Shown here: piece by piece, positions 7,398-14,550 of the stretch
How the letters are laid out: every line of letters starts with the position of its first letter
Position numbering within the stretch: the stretch's first letter is position 1
NCBI GenBank assembly: GCA_900550025.1
Contig: URQP01000061.1
Span: 1-16,404 of the forward strand
Source: an uncultured Porphyromonadaceae bacterium
GTDB taxonomy: Bacteria; Bacteroidota; Bacteroidia; Bacteroidales; Muribaculaceae
Direction of reading: 5' to 3'
Length of the DNA stretch: 16,404 nt
Notes under the pieces: generated by a model
What the model was told of the DNA's origin: nothing
Database searches by the model: none
The model's input: only the letters and a program-made list of their open reading frames with translations
Position numbers and translations under genes: made by a program

Positions 7398-7405
7398 TAG
7401 CTTTG
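7398..7405 (+). promoter_or_regulatory. -7 promoter element of the capsid-like pair
   Basis: TAGCTTTG matches TAnnTTTG and lies 28 bases before the first ATG of the small acidic gene. The -33 position is G+C-rich and shows no TTTG-like element, so this is a candidate only. It stands back to back with the promoter of the LOG operon in a 136-base divergent spacer. Confidence 0.4.
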
Positions 7406-7433
7406 CGTTGTAAACCAAAAAATATTTGACACA

Positions 7434-7805
7434 ATGGATAAGGAAAATGAAATTGATGAGCGTGCGGGTGACGGTGGAGCCGCTATGGAGGAATCGGTGC
7501 TTGCATTTCTTGCCAGACACTATCCCGGCGATGAAAAGTCGCTTGAGACTTTGACTTCTTTGCTTTCTGAAGTCGGCGGACTTGACGATGAGCGGTTGCT
7601 TGATGCCTTATACAAAGGCGTGAACTACACCCGCGACGTGGAAGCCGCGCGTGAGGAAGGGCGCATAGCCGGGCGTAACGAAAAAATAGAGTTGGAAATG
7701 CATTCCAATCCGGTCATTGACCCGGTTGACGACGGCGGCATGGACGACGGTTGCGACGATTTGCCGTTGTTGAGGCATATACGCCGCAGTGTGTGGGACG
7801 ACTGA
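7434..7805 (+). CDS. Small acidic protein upstream of the capsid-like gene; possible scaffold or cargo (unrecognised)
   Basis: I do not recognise a named family for this 123-residue protein. Residues 1-20 are acidic and Gly-rich. 18-60 look like amphipathic helices (SVLAFLARHY, SLETLTSLLSEV, ERLLDALYKG). 66-90 form a charged helix (RDVEAAREEGRIAGRNEKIE). 95-109 form an acidic Asp/Gly linker. The tip is basic and hydrophobic, DLPLLRHIRRSVW (109-121). An acidic helical body with a basic C-terminal helix, encoded directly before a capsid-like gene and separated from it by 28 bases, resembles the layout of phage scaffolding proteins. A cargo protein with a C-terminal docking peptide would look similar. 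Both ideas are inference. Codon and base usage resemble the host genes. No signal peptide or membrane helix is visible. Confidence 0.75.
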   Translation: MDKENEIDERAGDGGAAMEESVLAFLARHYPGDEKSLETLTSLLSEVGGLDDERLLDALYKGVNYTRDVEAAREEGRIAGRNEKIELEMHSNPVIDPVDDGGMDDGCDDLPLLRHIRRSVWDD

Positions 7806-7833
7806 TTAATAACCTTTTTATCTTAATCTTATC

Positions 7834-9213
7834 ATGGAAAACAAAATGGATGGAAACAAGGCTGTCAAGTGCCTTAAAGTTGTAGTTGGGCTGGCCGCAA
7901 TCGCGGCGTTGCTGTGGGCGATGGGCGACTGTAGCGGGGCGTTGCTCGCCATGCCGGTGATTGCCGGAGTGGCCGGCGGGAAACATTTGGTGGAGGAGCC
8001 GTTGACGATAGCCGCGGCCAAGCAGGCTTCTCCCGATTTGATTGTCAACGAGATTGACCGCCGCATAGTGAAGATACGCCCTATGGCTACTCCTGTCGAC
8101 CAGTTGTCGCGCTACGCCGGGGCTAAGCGTGCGGGTAGCATGGTGGTGGACTATTATTCTGTTGACACGCGCCCGACCACGGCCCTCACCACTTCCGCCT
8201 GGGCCGGACCCGGTGATGCCGGCAGCTCGCGGGTGCAAGAGGCTTCGTTTACGGTTGACAATCCTTCTGTCATCGAAGTGTCGGAAACGGTACTGGTGAA
8301 AGGTGTGCCGGGATATGAGGCCGACGGCGTGACGCTGGCAAGTCAGGATTTGGTGCTTTATATCAAGGAAAAAGACGGCAGCACGGTTAAGGCGGTAGCA
8401 GTCAACGGCCAGACGCTTTCGGGATTCGAGCAGTGTGTACCGGCAATACCTTCAGGTACTACAATCGTGAGGATGGGCCGGGCCGCTTCCGAACTCGACG
8501 TGCAGACCCCGCAGTTCGAGGCTTTGCCTGTGAAGTCGCAGAATTTCTGCCAGATATTCAAGATGCAGATAGAGCAGAGCACGTTGCACAAGATTGCCAA
8601 CAAGGAGGTGGGCTGGACTTTCAGCGATCAGGAGGAGGCTGCCGTCTATGACATGCGTCTCGGAATGGAGAAGAACTTCCTGTTCGGCATAAAGGCCCGC
8701 GTTTACGACGAGGCGAAGCACGAGGATATTCTTCTGACAGACGGTATATGGGGACAGGCCGGCGGTGAGTTCCGCTATGAGGAAGGAACGCTCGACCAGA
8801 ACGCCGTGATTTCGATGATGCGCAAGGCGTTCACCGGAAATGCCGGAAACAAGCGCAAGGTGCTTATAGGCGGTTCCGGGCTTATCGAGCAGCTGAACAA
8901 GCTCGATTCCACCAAGGTGGTGATGGCCGGTGAAAGCGTGGTGAAGTGGGGGATAGATTTCACCGAGATGCGCTCCAAGTTCGGCAAGCTGTATGTACTG
9001 TTGTCGGAAGTGTTCGACGAATGCGGCATGGAGAACTGCGGTATGATAATCGACCCTGAATATTTGCAGAAATACAGCCACATACCGTTCACCACCGAGG
9101 AACTCAACCTGAAATCGGCCGGCGTGCGCAACACCGACGCCATTGTCCTGACTGAAGCGTCGTGCATGGTGCTGCGCTATCCGAAAGCCCACCTCCGCAT
9201 CATCTGCGAGTGA
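7834..9213 (+). CDS. Phage major-capsid-like protein (SU10/DUF5309-type HK97 fold), isolated
   Basis: The 459-residue protein resembles the SU10-type major capsid family annotated in Bacteroidales as DUF5309. Its N-terminal arm is LIVNEIDRRIVKIRPMATPV (69-88), then a middle region of beta character (135-215, Val/Thr/Gly rich, perhaps an inserted domain), then the most capsid-like part (about 260-459) with FLFGIKARVYDE (282-293), DGIWGQAGGEFRYEEGT (303-319), KRKVLIGGSGLIEQL (340-354), WGIDFTEMRSKFGKLYVL (372-389) and a C-terminus ending LRYPKAHLRIICE. Unusually, residues 12-49 are strongly hydrophobic (two stretches around a short Gly-Asp-Cys turn), like a membrane anchor or signal. No portal, terminase, protease or tail gene lies within the flanking kilobases. 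Family assignment is from memory of conserved segments, so the fold is likely but not proven. Confidence 0.7.
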   Translation: MENKMDGNKAVKCLKVVVGLAAIAALLWAMGDCSGALLAMPVIAGVAGGKHLVEEPLTIAAAKQASPDLIVNEIDRRIVKIRPMATPVDQLSRYAGAKRAGSMVVDYYSVDTRPTTALTTSAWAGPGDAGSSRVQEASFTVDNPSVIEVSETVLVKGVPGYEADGVTLASQDLVLYIKEKDGSTVKAVAVNGQTLSGFEQCVPAIPSGTTIVRMGRAASELDVQTPQFEALPVKSQNFCQIFKMQIEQSTLHKIANKEVGWTFSDQEEAAVYDMRLGMEKNFLFGIKARVYDEAKHEDILLTDGIWGQAGGEFRYEEGTLDQNAVISMMRKAFTGNAGNKRKVLIGGSGLIEQLNKLDSTKVVMAGESVVKWGIDFTEMRSKFGKLYVLLSEVFDECGMENCGMIIDPEYLQKYSHIPFTTEELNLKSAGVRNTDAIVLTEASCMVLRYPKAHLRIICE

Positions 9214-9223
9214 TTCCGCAGGG

Positions 9224-9285
9224 GTGGAGAAAAATTGTCATTCGGTTGTGGAAAATTTGTCACTTCAAGTTGACAAATTTTCCAC
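9224..9285. repeat. Three related copies of GTGGAAAATTTGTCA, two forming a perfect inverted repeat
   Basis: GTGGAAAATTTGTCA (9248-9262) is perfectly inverted as TGACAAATTTTCCAC (9271-9285) around an 8-base loop and followed by GCTTTTAT, so it can act as a terminator for the capsid-like gene, whose stop codon is 35 bases upstream. A third, direct copy, GTGGAGAAAAATTGTCA (9224-9240), precedes it with small changes. The extra copy and the A+T-rich 15-base arms are more than a terminator needs and could instead be a protein-binding or recombination site. Confidence 0.8.
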
Positions 9286-9410
9286 GCTTTTATATGCGGG
9301 CGGTTGGCATGAGGTTTGATATATCATAAGGCGGATGCCGATGGGAGGCGGCCGGACGACGGAGCGTTTCCCCGGGGAATCCGGATAAAAAGAATGTAAA
9401 ACTAAATTAT

Positions 9411-9415
9411 AGGAG
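9411..9415 (+). promoter_or_regulatory. Shine-Dalgarno site of hsp20
   Basis: AGGAG ends 9 bases before the first ATG of the hsp20 gene. Clear Shine-Dalgarno sequences are rare among the other genes of this window, so this one fits a strongly translated stress gene and supports the start at 9425 over the in-frame ATGs at 9428 and 9434. Confidence 0.6.
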
Positions 9416-9424
9416 ATATTTATT

Positions 9425-9856
9425 ATGATGCCGATGAGAAGAAACAATCAGAGTTGGTTGCCAAGTATCTTCAATGATTTCTTTGACAACGAGTGGATGG
9501 AAAGAGCAAACGCTACGGCTCCGGCCATCAACGTGATTGAAAACGATAAGGAATACAAGGTGGAGTTAGCCGCTCCGGGTATGACGAAAGAGGATTTCGA
9601 CGTCCATATCGACGAGGACAACAATCTTGTAATCTCGATGGAGAAGAAAGACGAAAAGAAGGACGAGAATAAGAACGGGCGTTATCTGCGCCGCGAATTC
9701 TCTTACTCGAAGTTCCAGCAGACGATGATTCTGCCAGACGATGTCGATAAGGAGAAAATCGCCGCTTCGGTCAACAATGGCGTGCTTGACATACAATTGC
9801 CGAAGTTGTCGAAAGGGGAGATGCCGAAACAGACACGTAATATCGAAATCAAATAA
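9425..9856 (+). CDS. hsp20: Small heat shock protein, Hsp20/alpha-crystallin family
   Basis: This cytoplasmic ATP-independent chaperone binds unfolding proteins as large oligomers. The 143 residues contain an N-terminal arm with aromatic residues (SWLPSIFNDFFDNEWM, 10-25), the alpha-crystallin domain (about 33-127) beginning APAINVIENDKEYKVELAAP and ending with the signature NNGVLDIQLPK (117-127), and a C-terminal IEI motif (140-142) that serves in oligomer contacts in this family. A Lys/Asp/Glu-rich loop (74-84) lies within the domain. A clear Shine-Dalgarno site and a strong terminator frame it as a single-gene transcript. No CIRCE-type heat-shock operator or TAnnTTTG box was recognised upstream. 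Its position after the capsid-like gene may be coincidental. Confidence 0.96.
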   Translation: MMPMRRNNQSWLPSIFNDFFDNEWMERANATAPAINVIENDKEYKVELAAPGMTKEDFDVHIDEDNNLVISMEKKDEKKDENKNGRYLRREFSYSKFQQTMILPDDVDKEKIAASVNNGVLDIQLPKLSKGEMPKQTRNIEIK

Positions 9857-9903
9857 GCATTGCCATAGGGCAATCGCATAGATGAGTTCTGGAAACATAA
9901 TGG

Positions 9904-9941
9904 AGCGGGGCAAGCCGTCGGCGGTTTGCCCCGCTTTTTTT
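9904..9941 (+). terminator. Strong intrinsic terminator of hsp20
   Basis: AGCGGGGCAA (9904-9913) pairs with TTGCCCCGCT (9926-9935), with a further CCG/CGG pairing inside, followed by a run of seven T (9935-9941). It lies 47 bases after hsp20 and just before the converging pncB stop. Seen from the minus strand it lacks a T-tract, so it serves hsp20 only. Confidence 0.92.
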
Positions 9942-9944
9942 GTG

Positions 9945-11108
9945 TCAGATGCGCAGCTCGTGCATGCACGCTTGCACCTCGGTGATGCTGCCCATGTGTT
10001 TGCCCATGTCGTCGGAGAGCTTGATGCACTCGCGCCATTGCTGTGCGGCGGTCATCTTGCATTGCGACAGCTTCATCACTATGTTGGCCGGCTTGTAGCC
10101 GGTGTCGTTGGTGAGGTTGGTGCCCACGCCGAACGAGCATTTTATCTTGCCTTTGCAATAATTGAATATGCGCAGGCACTTCTCGAAGTCGAGGGCGTTG
10201 CTGAAGATGATTGTCTTGCTCATAGGGTCGATGCCGAATTCCTTGTAGCGTGCCACGAGCAGGTCGATGAATCCTATCTCGTCGCCGGAGTCGCAGCGCA
10301 CGCCGTCGAACAGCTTCGCCTGCTTGCGGCTGAGGTTCGATAGGAACGATTCCGATGTGTAAGTGTCGGCAAGGGCGGTGCCGAGGTCGCCGTCATAGAC
10401 GTTGACCCAGTTCTCCAGTGCCATATAGTTGGCGTGTTTGTAGCCGAATTGCGCTCCGTGGAACATAAACCATTCATGGGGATGCGTGCCCATCATCTTC
10501 ATCCGGTACTTCATCGCGAAGTGGCAGTTGGATGTGCCGGTGCAGTATTTTGAGTGCTCCTTAAGATATGCCACGACTTTGTCTTGTACATCGTAGGAGA
10601 AGCGGCGGCGCGTGCCGAACTCGGAGAAAGGCATCGCATTGCTGTCGGAAATGTCGATTTTACGTTGCAGCCGTTCCAGCATCGGTGGGATGTCAGGGAC
10701 ATGCTTGTTATAGGTGTTGCTCAACTCGGAGACGATGGCGAGAAGAGGCACTTCGTAGAGCGTCACCTTATATAGAAGGTCGGATACCTCGATATGCAGA
10801 TGCCGCTCGTCGTCGAGCCACACTTTCACTTTCTCCGGTTCGAAGCGGAACGAAGCGAGCCATTCCCAATAGAACAGCGGCAGGAAGCGGCAGTCGCGCG
10901 ACATGTATTCCAGTTCTTCAGCAGTGAGTTTTATTGATGCCATATCGGCGATTTCACGCTTCAGCACGTCGAGAAAGCCTTCGTCATATTGTATGTGGTC
11001 GCGGTCGCTGAAAGTGAATGTGCCCATCGCATAAGGAAACAATTTGATGTAGGCGTACGAGGTGGTGAACTTGTACAAGTCGGTATCAAGGATTGAGGTA
11101 ATTATCAT
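9945..11108 (-). CDS. pncB: Nicotinate phosphoribosyltransferase
   Basis: This enzyme converts nicotinate and PRPP (with ATP) to nicotinate mononucleotide, the entry step of NAD salvage in the cytoplasm. The 387 residues fit bacterial PncB. The N-terminus ILDTDLYKFTTSYAYIKLFP (6-25) is diagnostic, with FGTRRRFSYDVQ (164-175), GTSNCHFAMKY (191-201), and MGTHPHEWFMFHG (206-218), in which His211 matches the histidine that is phosphorylated in the enterobacterial enzyme. RCDSGD (271-276), IIFSNALDFEK (300-310) and SFGVGTNLTND (325-335) form the phosphate-binding end. It starts 11 bases after argD and is probably the last gene of the arginine transcript, an odd partner for that pathway. No promoter was recognised directly upstream. 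Confidence 0.95.
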   Translation of the reverse strand: MIITSILDTDLYKFTTSYAYIKLFPYAMGTFTFSDRDHIQYDEGFLDVLKREIADMASIKLTAEELEYMSRDCRFLPLFYWEWLASFRFEPEKVKVWLDDERHLHIEVSDLLYKVTLYEVPLLAIVSELSNTYNKHVPDIPPMLERLQRKIDISDSNAMPFSEFGTRRRFSYDVQDKVVAYLKEHSKYCTGTSNCHFAMKYRMKMMGTHPHEWFMFHGAQFGYKHANYMALENWVNVYDGDLGTALADTYTSESFLSNLSRKQAKLFDGVRCDSGDEIGFIDLLVARYKEFGIDPMSKTIIFSNALDFEKCLRIFNYCKGKIKCSFGVGTNLTNDTGYKPANIVMKLSQCKMTAAQQWRECIKLSDDMGKHMGSITEVQACMHELRI

Positions 11109-11119
11109 AGTGCTATGTT

Positions 11120-12259
11120 TTAATTGTTTGCTATGCCGTTTAACGCGGCGGTGAGCCGGGCGATGAACTCGTCGGCGAGCCCGCGCGTGAGCGTGAGCGG
11201 CGGAAGCAGCCGTATGACGTTTGTGCCTGACGCTCCGGTGAACACTTTCTGTCCGAAAAGCAGTTCAGTGCGCAACTGTTTCACCGGGAAGCCGAATTCC
11301 ATGCCTATCATCAGCCCTTTTCCGCGTACTTCTTTGATTTGCGGGATTCCGCTCAGCCGTTGCATAAGGTATCCGCCTACGTCGGCGGCATTCTCGACGA
11401 GGTTCTCGCTCTCGAATATGTCGAGCACGGCTATTGCCGCCGCGCATGCGAGGTGGTTGCCGCCGAATGTGGTGCCGAGCATTCCGTAAGCCGGCTTTAT
11501 TTCGGGGCTTATTATCACTCCGCTCATCGGGAATCCGTTGGCGATGCCCTTGGCCACGGTCACTATGTCGGCCTTTACACCGGAGTGCTGGTGCGCGAAG
11601 AATTTACCGGTCCTTCCGTAGCCCGACTGTATTTCGTCGGCAATAAGCACCACGCCATGGCGGGTGCAGTATTCGCGCAACTTGTGCCAGAATCCGTCGC
11701 ATGGCACATTTATTCCGCCCACGCCTTGTATCCCTTCCACGATTACGGCAGCGACATCGCCTTTCTCCATTTCCCTTCCGGCAGCACCTGCATCGCCGAA
11801 CGGCACGAACGTGACGCGCCGGTTGGCGTTGACCGGGGCCACGATTTTAGGATTGTCGGTTGCTTCTACGGCGAGCGACGTGCGGCCGTGGAACGCTTTG
11901 CTGAACGCGACGATTCTTGACCGCCCGGTGTGGAACGATGCCAGTTTCATTGCGTTCTCGTTGGCTTCCGCTCCGGAATTGACGAGAAACAACTGATAAT
12001 CGTCGTAACCGCTTATCCGTCCCAACTTGTCGGCAAGGTGCTGTTGCAGGGAATTGTGTACGGAATTGGAGTAGAACACCAGTTTTTCCGCTTGCCGTTT
12101 CAGCGCGTCGACATAGTGAGGGTGGCTGTGACCTACTGAAATCACGGCATGCCCGCCGTAAAGGTCGAGATAGCGGTTGCCTTTGCTGTCGTAGACGAAG
12201 CATCCTTCGCCGCGGACAATCTCGATGTCGAAAAGAGGATATACGTCAAACAGTTTCAT
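11120..12259 (-). CDS. argD: Acetylornithine (or succinylornithine) aminotransferase
   Basis: This PLP enzyme interconverts N-acyl-glutamate semialdehyde and N-acylornithine with glutamate in arginine synthesis. The 379 residues show class-III aminotransferase features: YLDLYGGHAVISVGHSHP (30-47), NSGAEANENAMKLA (94-107), FSKAFHGRTSLAVEATD (119-135), EGIQGVGGI (175-183), IADEIQSGYGRTGKFFA (206-222, with the PLP-contacting Asp208), Lys237 in TVAKGIANGFPMSG forming the Schiff base, and TFGGNHLACAAA (positions about 264-275). In Bacteroides fragilis the pathway is known to run through N-succinyl intermediates, so the true acyl group here may be succinyl (inference). A 104-base spacer with three tandem repeats separates it from argC, the widest gap inside the operon, and pncB follows after 11 bases. 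Confidence 0.93.
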   Translation of the reverse strand: MKLFDVYPLFDIEIVRGEGCFVYDSKGNRYLDLYGGHAVISVGHSHPHYVDALKRQAEKLVFYSNSVHNSLQQHLADKLGRISGYDDYQLFLVNSGAEANENAMKLASFHTGRSRIVAFSKAFHGRTSLAVEATDNPKIVAPVNANRRVTFVPFGDAGAAGREMEKGDVAAVIVEGIQGVGGINVPCDGFWHKLREYCTRHGVVLIADEIQSGYGRTGKFFAHQHSGVKADIVTVAKGIANGFPMSGVIISPEIKPAYGMLGTTFGGNHLACAAAIAVLDIFESENLVENAADVGGYLMQRLSGIPQIKEVRGKGLMIGMEFGFPVKQLRTELLFGQKVFTGASGTNVIRLLPPLTLTRGLADEFIARLTAALNGIANN

Positions 12260-12308
12260 CGTTTATTTCTTTTAATGATTCAAGCACGGCAATACCCATA
12301 ATTTGCAG

Positions 12309-12341
12309 CTTGTGGGGTAACTTGTGGGGTGCTTGTGGGGT
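12309..12341. repeat. Three tandem copies of CTTGTGGGGT in the argC-argD spacer
   Basis: CTTGTGGGGT occurs exactly at 12309-12318, 12321-12330 and 12332-12341, separated by two and one bases. In the operon transcript (minus strand) they read ACCCCACAAG three times. They do not form a hairpin. Their place between two arginine genes suggests an RNA- or DNA-level control site or an old insertion scar, but nothing in the sequence decides this. Confidence 0.85.
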
Positions 12342-12363
12342 CTTTTCCATAGGGCAATATTTT

Positions 12364-13332
12364 TTAGAAGGCGGAGGCTTTGAGGTTGAGGCTGGTACGC
12401 TCGTGAAGGCCGAACAGCAGGTTCATATTGTGTACGGCTTGTCCGGAAGCCCCTTTCAGCAGGTTGTCGATAACGGAAATTATCAGCAGTTTGCCGTCTT
12501 CTTTTTCAAGGTGAAGAATGCACTTGTTGGTGTTGACAACATCTTTCAAATCCGGCATCCGCTCGCTTAGGAACGTGAACCGGTGGTCGTCGTAATAGTC
12601 CTCATACAGTTTCTTAAGCTCGTCGAGGGCAATCGGGCAATCCATATATGCCGCCACGAATATTCCGCGCGAGAAGCATCCCCGCATCGGAATCAGGTCA
12701 ATTTCGCTATTGAAGCTGTTCTGTACGGTGCTCAGAGTCTGGCGTATTTCGGCGAGATGTTGGTGCCGGAACGGCTTATAGACGGATATGTTGTCGTTGC
12801 GCCACGAATAATGCGATGTGGCCGACGGCTTTACGCCCGCGCCGGTGCTTCCGGTGATGGCGGTTATGTGGATGTCGCTGTTGAGCAGCAGGTTCTTTGC
12901 CAGAGGCAGCAGCGCAAGCTGTATTGCTGTGGCAAAGCATCCGGGATTTGCCACGTGCTTGCCTCGGATTATATATTTGCGGTTCAATTCCGGGAGACCG
13001 TAGATGAAATCGTGCGTGCCGTCATTGATGCGGAAATCCTGCGACAAATCTACAATTTTCATTTCCTCCGGTATCTCGTGCGATTCGATGAATTTCCGAG
13101 ATTCGCCGTGAGGGGTACAGAAAAAAAGCACGTCCACTTTGTCGAATGGGGTTTCATTGGTGAACGCCAAGTCTGTTTCGCCGATAAGTCCCTGATGTAC
13201 GCTGTCGATGCGGTTTCCGGCATTGCTTGTGCTGTTGACCCATGCCAGCTCGACATCCGGGTGGTTGATGAGCAACCGTATCAATTCTCCGGCGGTGTAG
13301 CCTGCGCCGCCTATTATACCTGCGCGTATCAT
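12364..13332 (-). CDS. argC: N-acetyl-gamma-glutamyl-phosphate reductase
   Basis: This enzyme reduces the acyl-glutamyl-phosphate to the semialdehyde with NADPH in arginine synthesis, in the cytoplasm. I place the start at the ATG at 13332, giving 322 residues beginning MIRAGIIGGAGYTAGELIRL, where the Rossmann GxGGAGYTGxEL-type nucleotide motif must begin. An upstream in-frame start would add 30 unrelated residues inside argG. Other features are the nucleotide-domain segment FFCTPHGES (70-78), VDLSQDFR (94-101), the catalytic Cys132 in ANPGCFATA (128-136), GSTGAGVKPS (161-170) and the catalytic-region histidines in FRHQH (188-192). Start and argG stop share ATGA, so translation is coupled. 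Length and motifs are normal for the type. Confidence 0.95.
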   Translation of the reverse strand: MIRAGIIGGAGYTAGELIRLLINHPDVELAWVNSTSNAGNRIDSVHQGLIGETDLAFTNETPFDKVDVLFFCTPHGESRKFIESHEIPEEMKIVDLSQDFRINDGTHDFIYGLPELNRKYIIRGKHVANPGCFATAIQLALLPLAKNLLLNSDIHITAITGSTGAGVKPSATSHYSWRNDNISVYKPFRHQHLAEIRQTLSTVQNSFNSEIDLIPMRGCFSRGIFVAAYMDCPIALDELKKLYEDYYDDHRFTFLSERMPDLKDVVNTNKCILHLEKEDGKLLIISVIDNLLKGASGQAVHNMNLLFGLHERTSLNLKASAF

Positions 13333-14537
13333 ATTTTTTTCTCTTTTGGATGGTTCGCGTAATATACCCGCAAGGGGGTGGAAAGCACTTTGATGAAGCC
13401 TTTGGCGTCGTCGGCTGTCCATCCTTTTTGCATTTCCCCGTATTCGCCGAACTTGGTTTTCACCAAATCGTCGGCCGACTCTACGCCTACCGTGAAGAAT
13501 GACAGCGGACGCAATTCCATGATGACCGTGCCGTTGACATTGCGCTGCGACGATTCGAGCATCGCTTCGATGTCGCGCATCACAGGCTCAAGATACTGGC
13601 TTTCGTGGAGGAACATACCGTACCAGTTGGCCACTTGGTCTTTCCAGTACTGTTGCCATTTTGTGAGCGTGTATTTCTCGAGGAACTTATGCGCCGCTAT
13701 AATCACCATCGGCGCGGCCGCCTCGAATCCCACACGGCCTTTGATGCCTATGATGGTGTCGCCCACGTGCATGTCGCGCCCTATGCCGTAGGGAGCGGCT
13801 ATTTCCTCAATCTTGCGGATGGCGGCAATCTTGTCGCAGAACTTCTCGCCGTTGACGGCCGAAATCTCGCCGTTCTCGAAAGTTATGCGTAATTCTTCTT
13901 TGCCCTCTTTTTCCACCTGTTTGAGATATGCGCTTTCCGGCAGCCCTTTCGAAGAGTCGAGAATCTCGCCGCCGCATATCGAGGTGCCCCATATCCCCAC
14001 GTTGTAGGAATATTTCATCTTGGCGAAATCGGCCACGAATCCGTGGCTGCGGAGATATTCTATTTCTTCGTCGCGGCTCAATGCGTTGTCGCGTGTCAGG
14101 GTTATGATTTCCACATCGGGGGCGAGGACAAGGAAAGTCATGTCGAAGCGTACTTGGTCGTTGCCTGCCCCGGTGGAGCCGTGGGCGATGGCGTCGGCAC
14201 CTATCTCGTTGGCATAGCGGGCTATGGCTATGGCTTGGAATATGCGTTCCGAACTTACGGATATCGGGTATGTGCCGTTGCGCAGCACGTTGCCGAATAT
14301 CATATATTTCAGGCTTTTGGCATAGTATTCCTGTGTAACGTCGAGTGTGACGTATTTTGTCGCTCCTAATTTGTAGGCGTTCTGCTCGTTGGCGGCGAGT
14401 TGTTCACGGCTGAAGCCTCCGGTATCGGCGCATGCCGCATACACCTCATAGCCTTTTTCTTTTGCGAGATACATCACGGTGTAGGATGTGTCCAGTCCTC
14501 CGCTGTATGCTACCACTACTTTTTTCTTCTTTTCCAT
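13329..14537 (-). CDS. argG: Argininosuccinate synthase
   Basis: This enzyme joins citrulline and aspartate with ATP to make argininosuccinate, the penultimate step of arginine synthesis. The PP-loop ATP-binding motif AYSGGLDTS is at 10-18, followed by CADTGGFSREQL (36-47), and HGSTGAGNDQVRFD (119-132) binds the substrates. The 402 residues match the family. I choose the ATG at 14537, because it places the PP-loop close to the N-terminus as usual. An in-frame ATG at 14591 would add a Lys/Pro-rich 18-residue extension overlapping the GNAT gene, which is less likely but possible. It lies 13 bases after the GNAT gene and overlaps argC by the ATGA arrangement. Confidence 0.95.
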   Translation of the reverse strand: MEKKKKVVVAYSGGLDTSYTVMYLAKEKGYEVYAACADTGGFSREQLAANEQNAYKLGATKYVTLDVTQEYYAKSLKYMIFGNVLRNGTYPISVSSERIFQAIAIARYANEIGADAIAHGSTGAGNDQVRFDMTFLVLAPDVEIITLTRDNALSRDEEIEYLRSHGFVADFAKMKYSYNVGIWGTSICGGEILDSSKGLPESAYLKQVEKEGKEELRITFENGEISAVNGEKFCDKIAAIRKIEEIAAPYGIGRDMHVGDTIIGIKGRVGFEAAAPMVIIAAHKFLEKYTLTKWQQYWKDQVANWYGMFLHESQYLEPVMRDIEAMLESSQRNVNGTVIMELRPLSFFTVGVESADDLVKTKFGEYGEMQKGWTADDAKGFIKVLSTPLRVYYANHPKEKKI

Positions 14538-14550
14538 ATTGTCAGGTTTT

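Noticed and set aside
8452..9192. Long open frame (246 codons) on the minus strand within the capsid-like gene
   Set aside because: It is antisense to an intact gene, has a His/Leu-rich product without motifs and no promoter or start signal. It is a coding shadow.
7434..9213. Capsid-like pair read as part of a complete prophage
   Set aside because: No integrase, terminase, portal, protease, tail, lysis gene or attachment repeats are seen on either side. Both flanks are housekeeping genes.
9859..9874. ATTGCC-ATAG-GGCAAT palindrome after hsp20, with CCATAGGGCAAT repeated at 12347-12358
   Set aside because: A 12-base match between two places in 16 kb is expected by chance several times, and the palindrome is short. 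There is no further support.
13330..13422. N-terminal extension of argC from an upstream ATG
   Set aside because: The extra 30 residues lie inside argG, are Arg-rich and unlike the family. The ATG at 13332 starts right at the Rossmann motif and forms the ATGA overlap.
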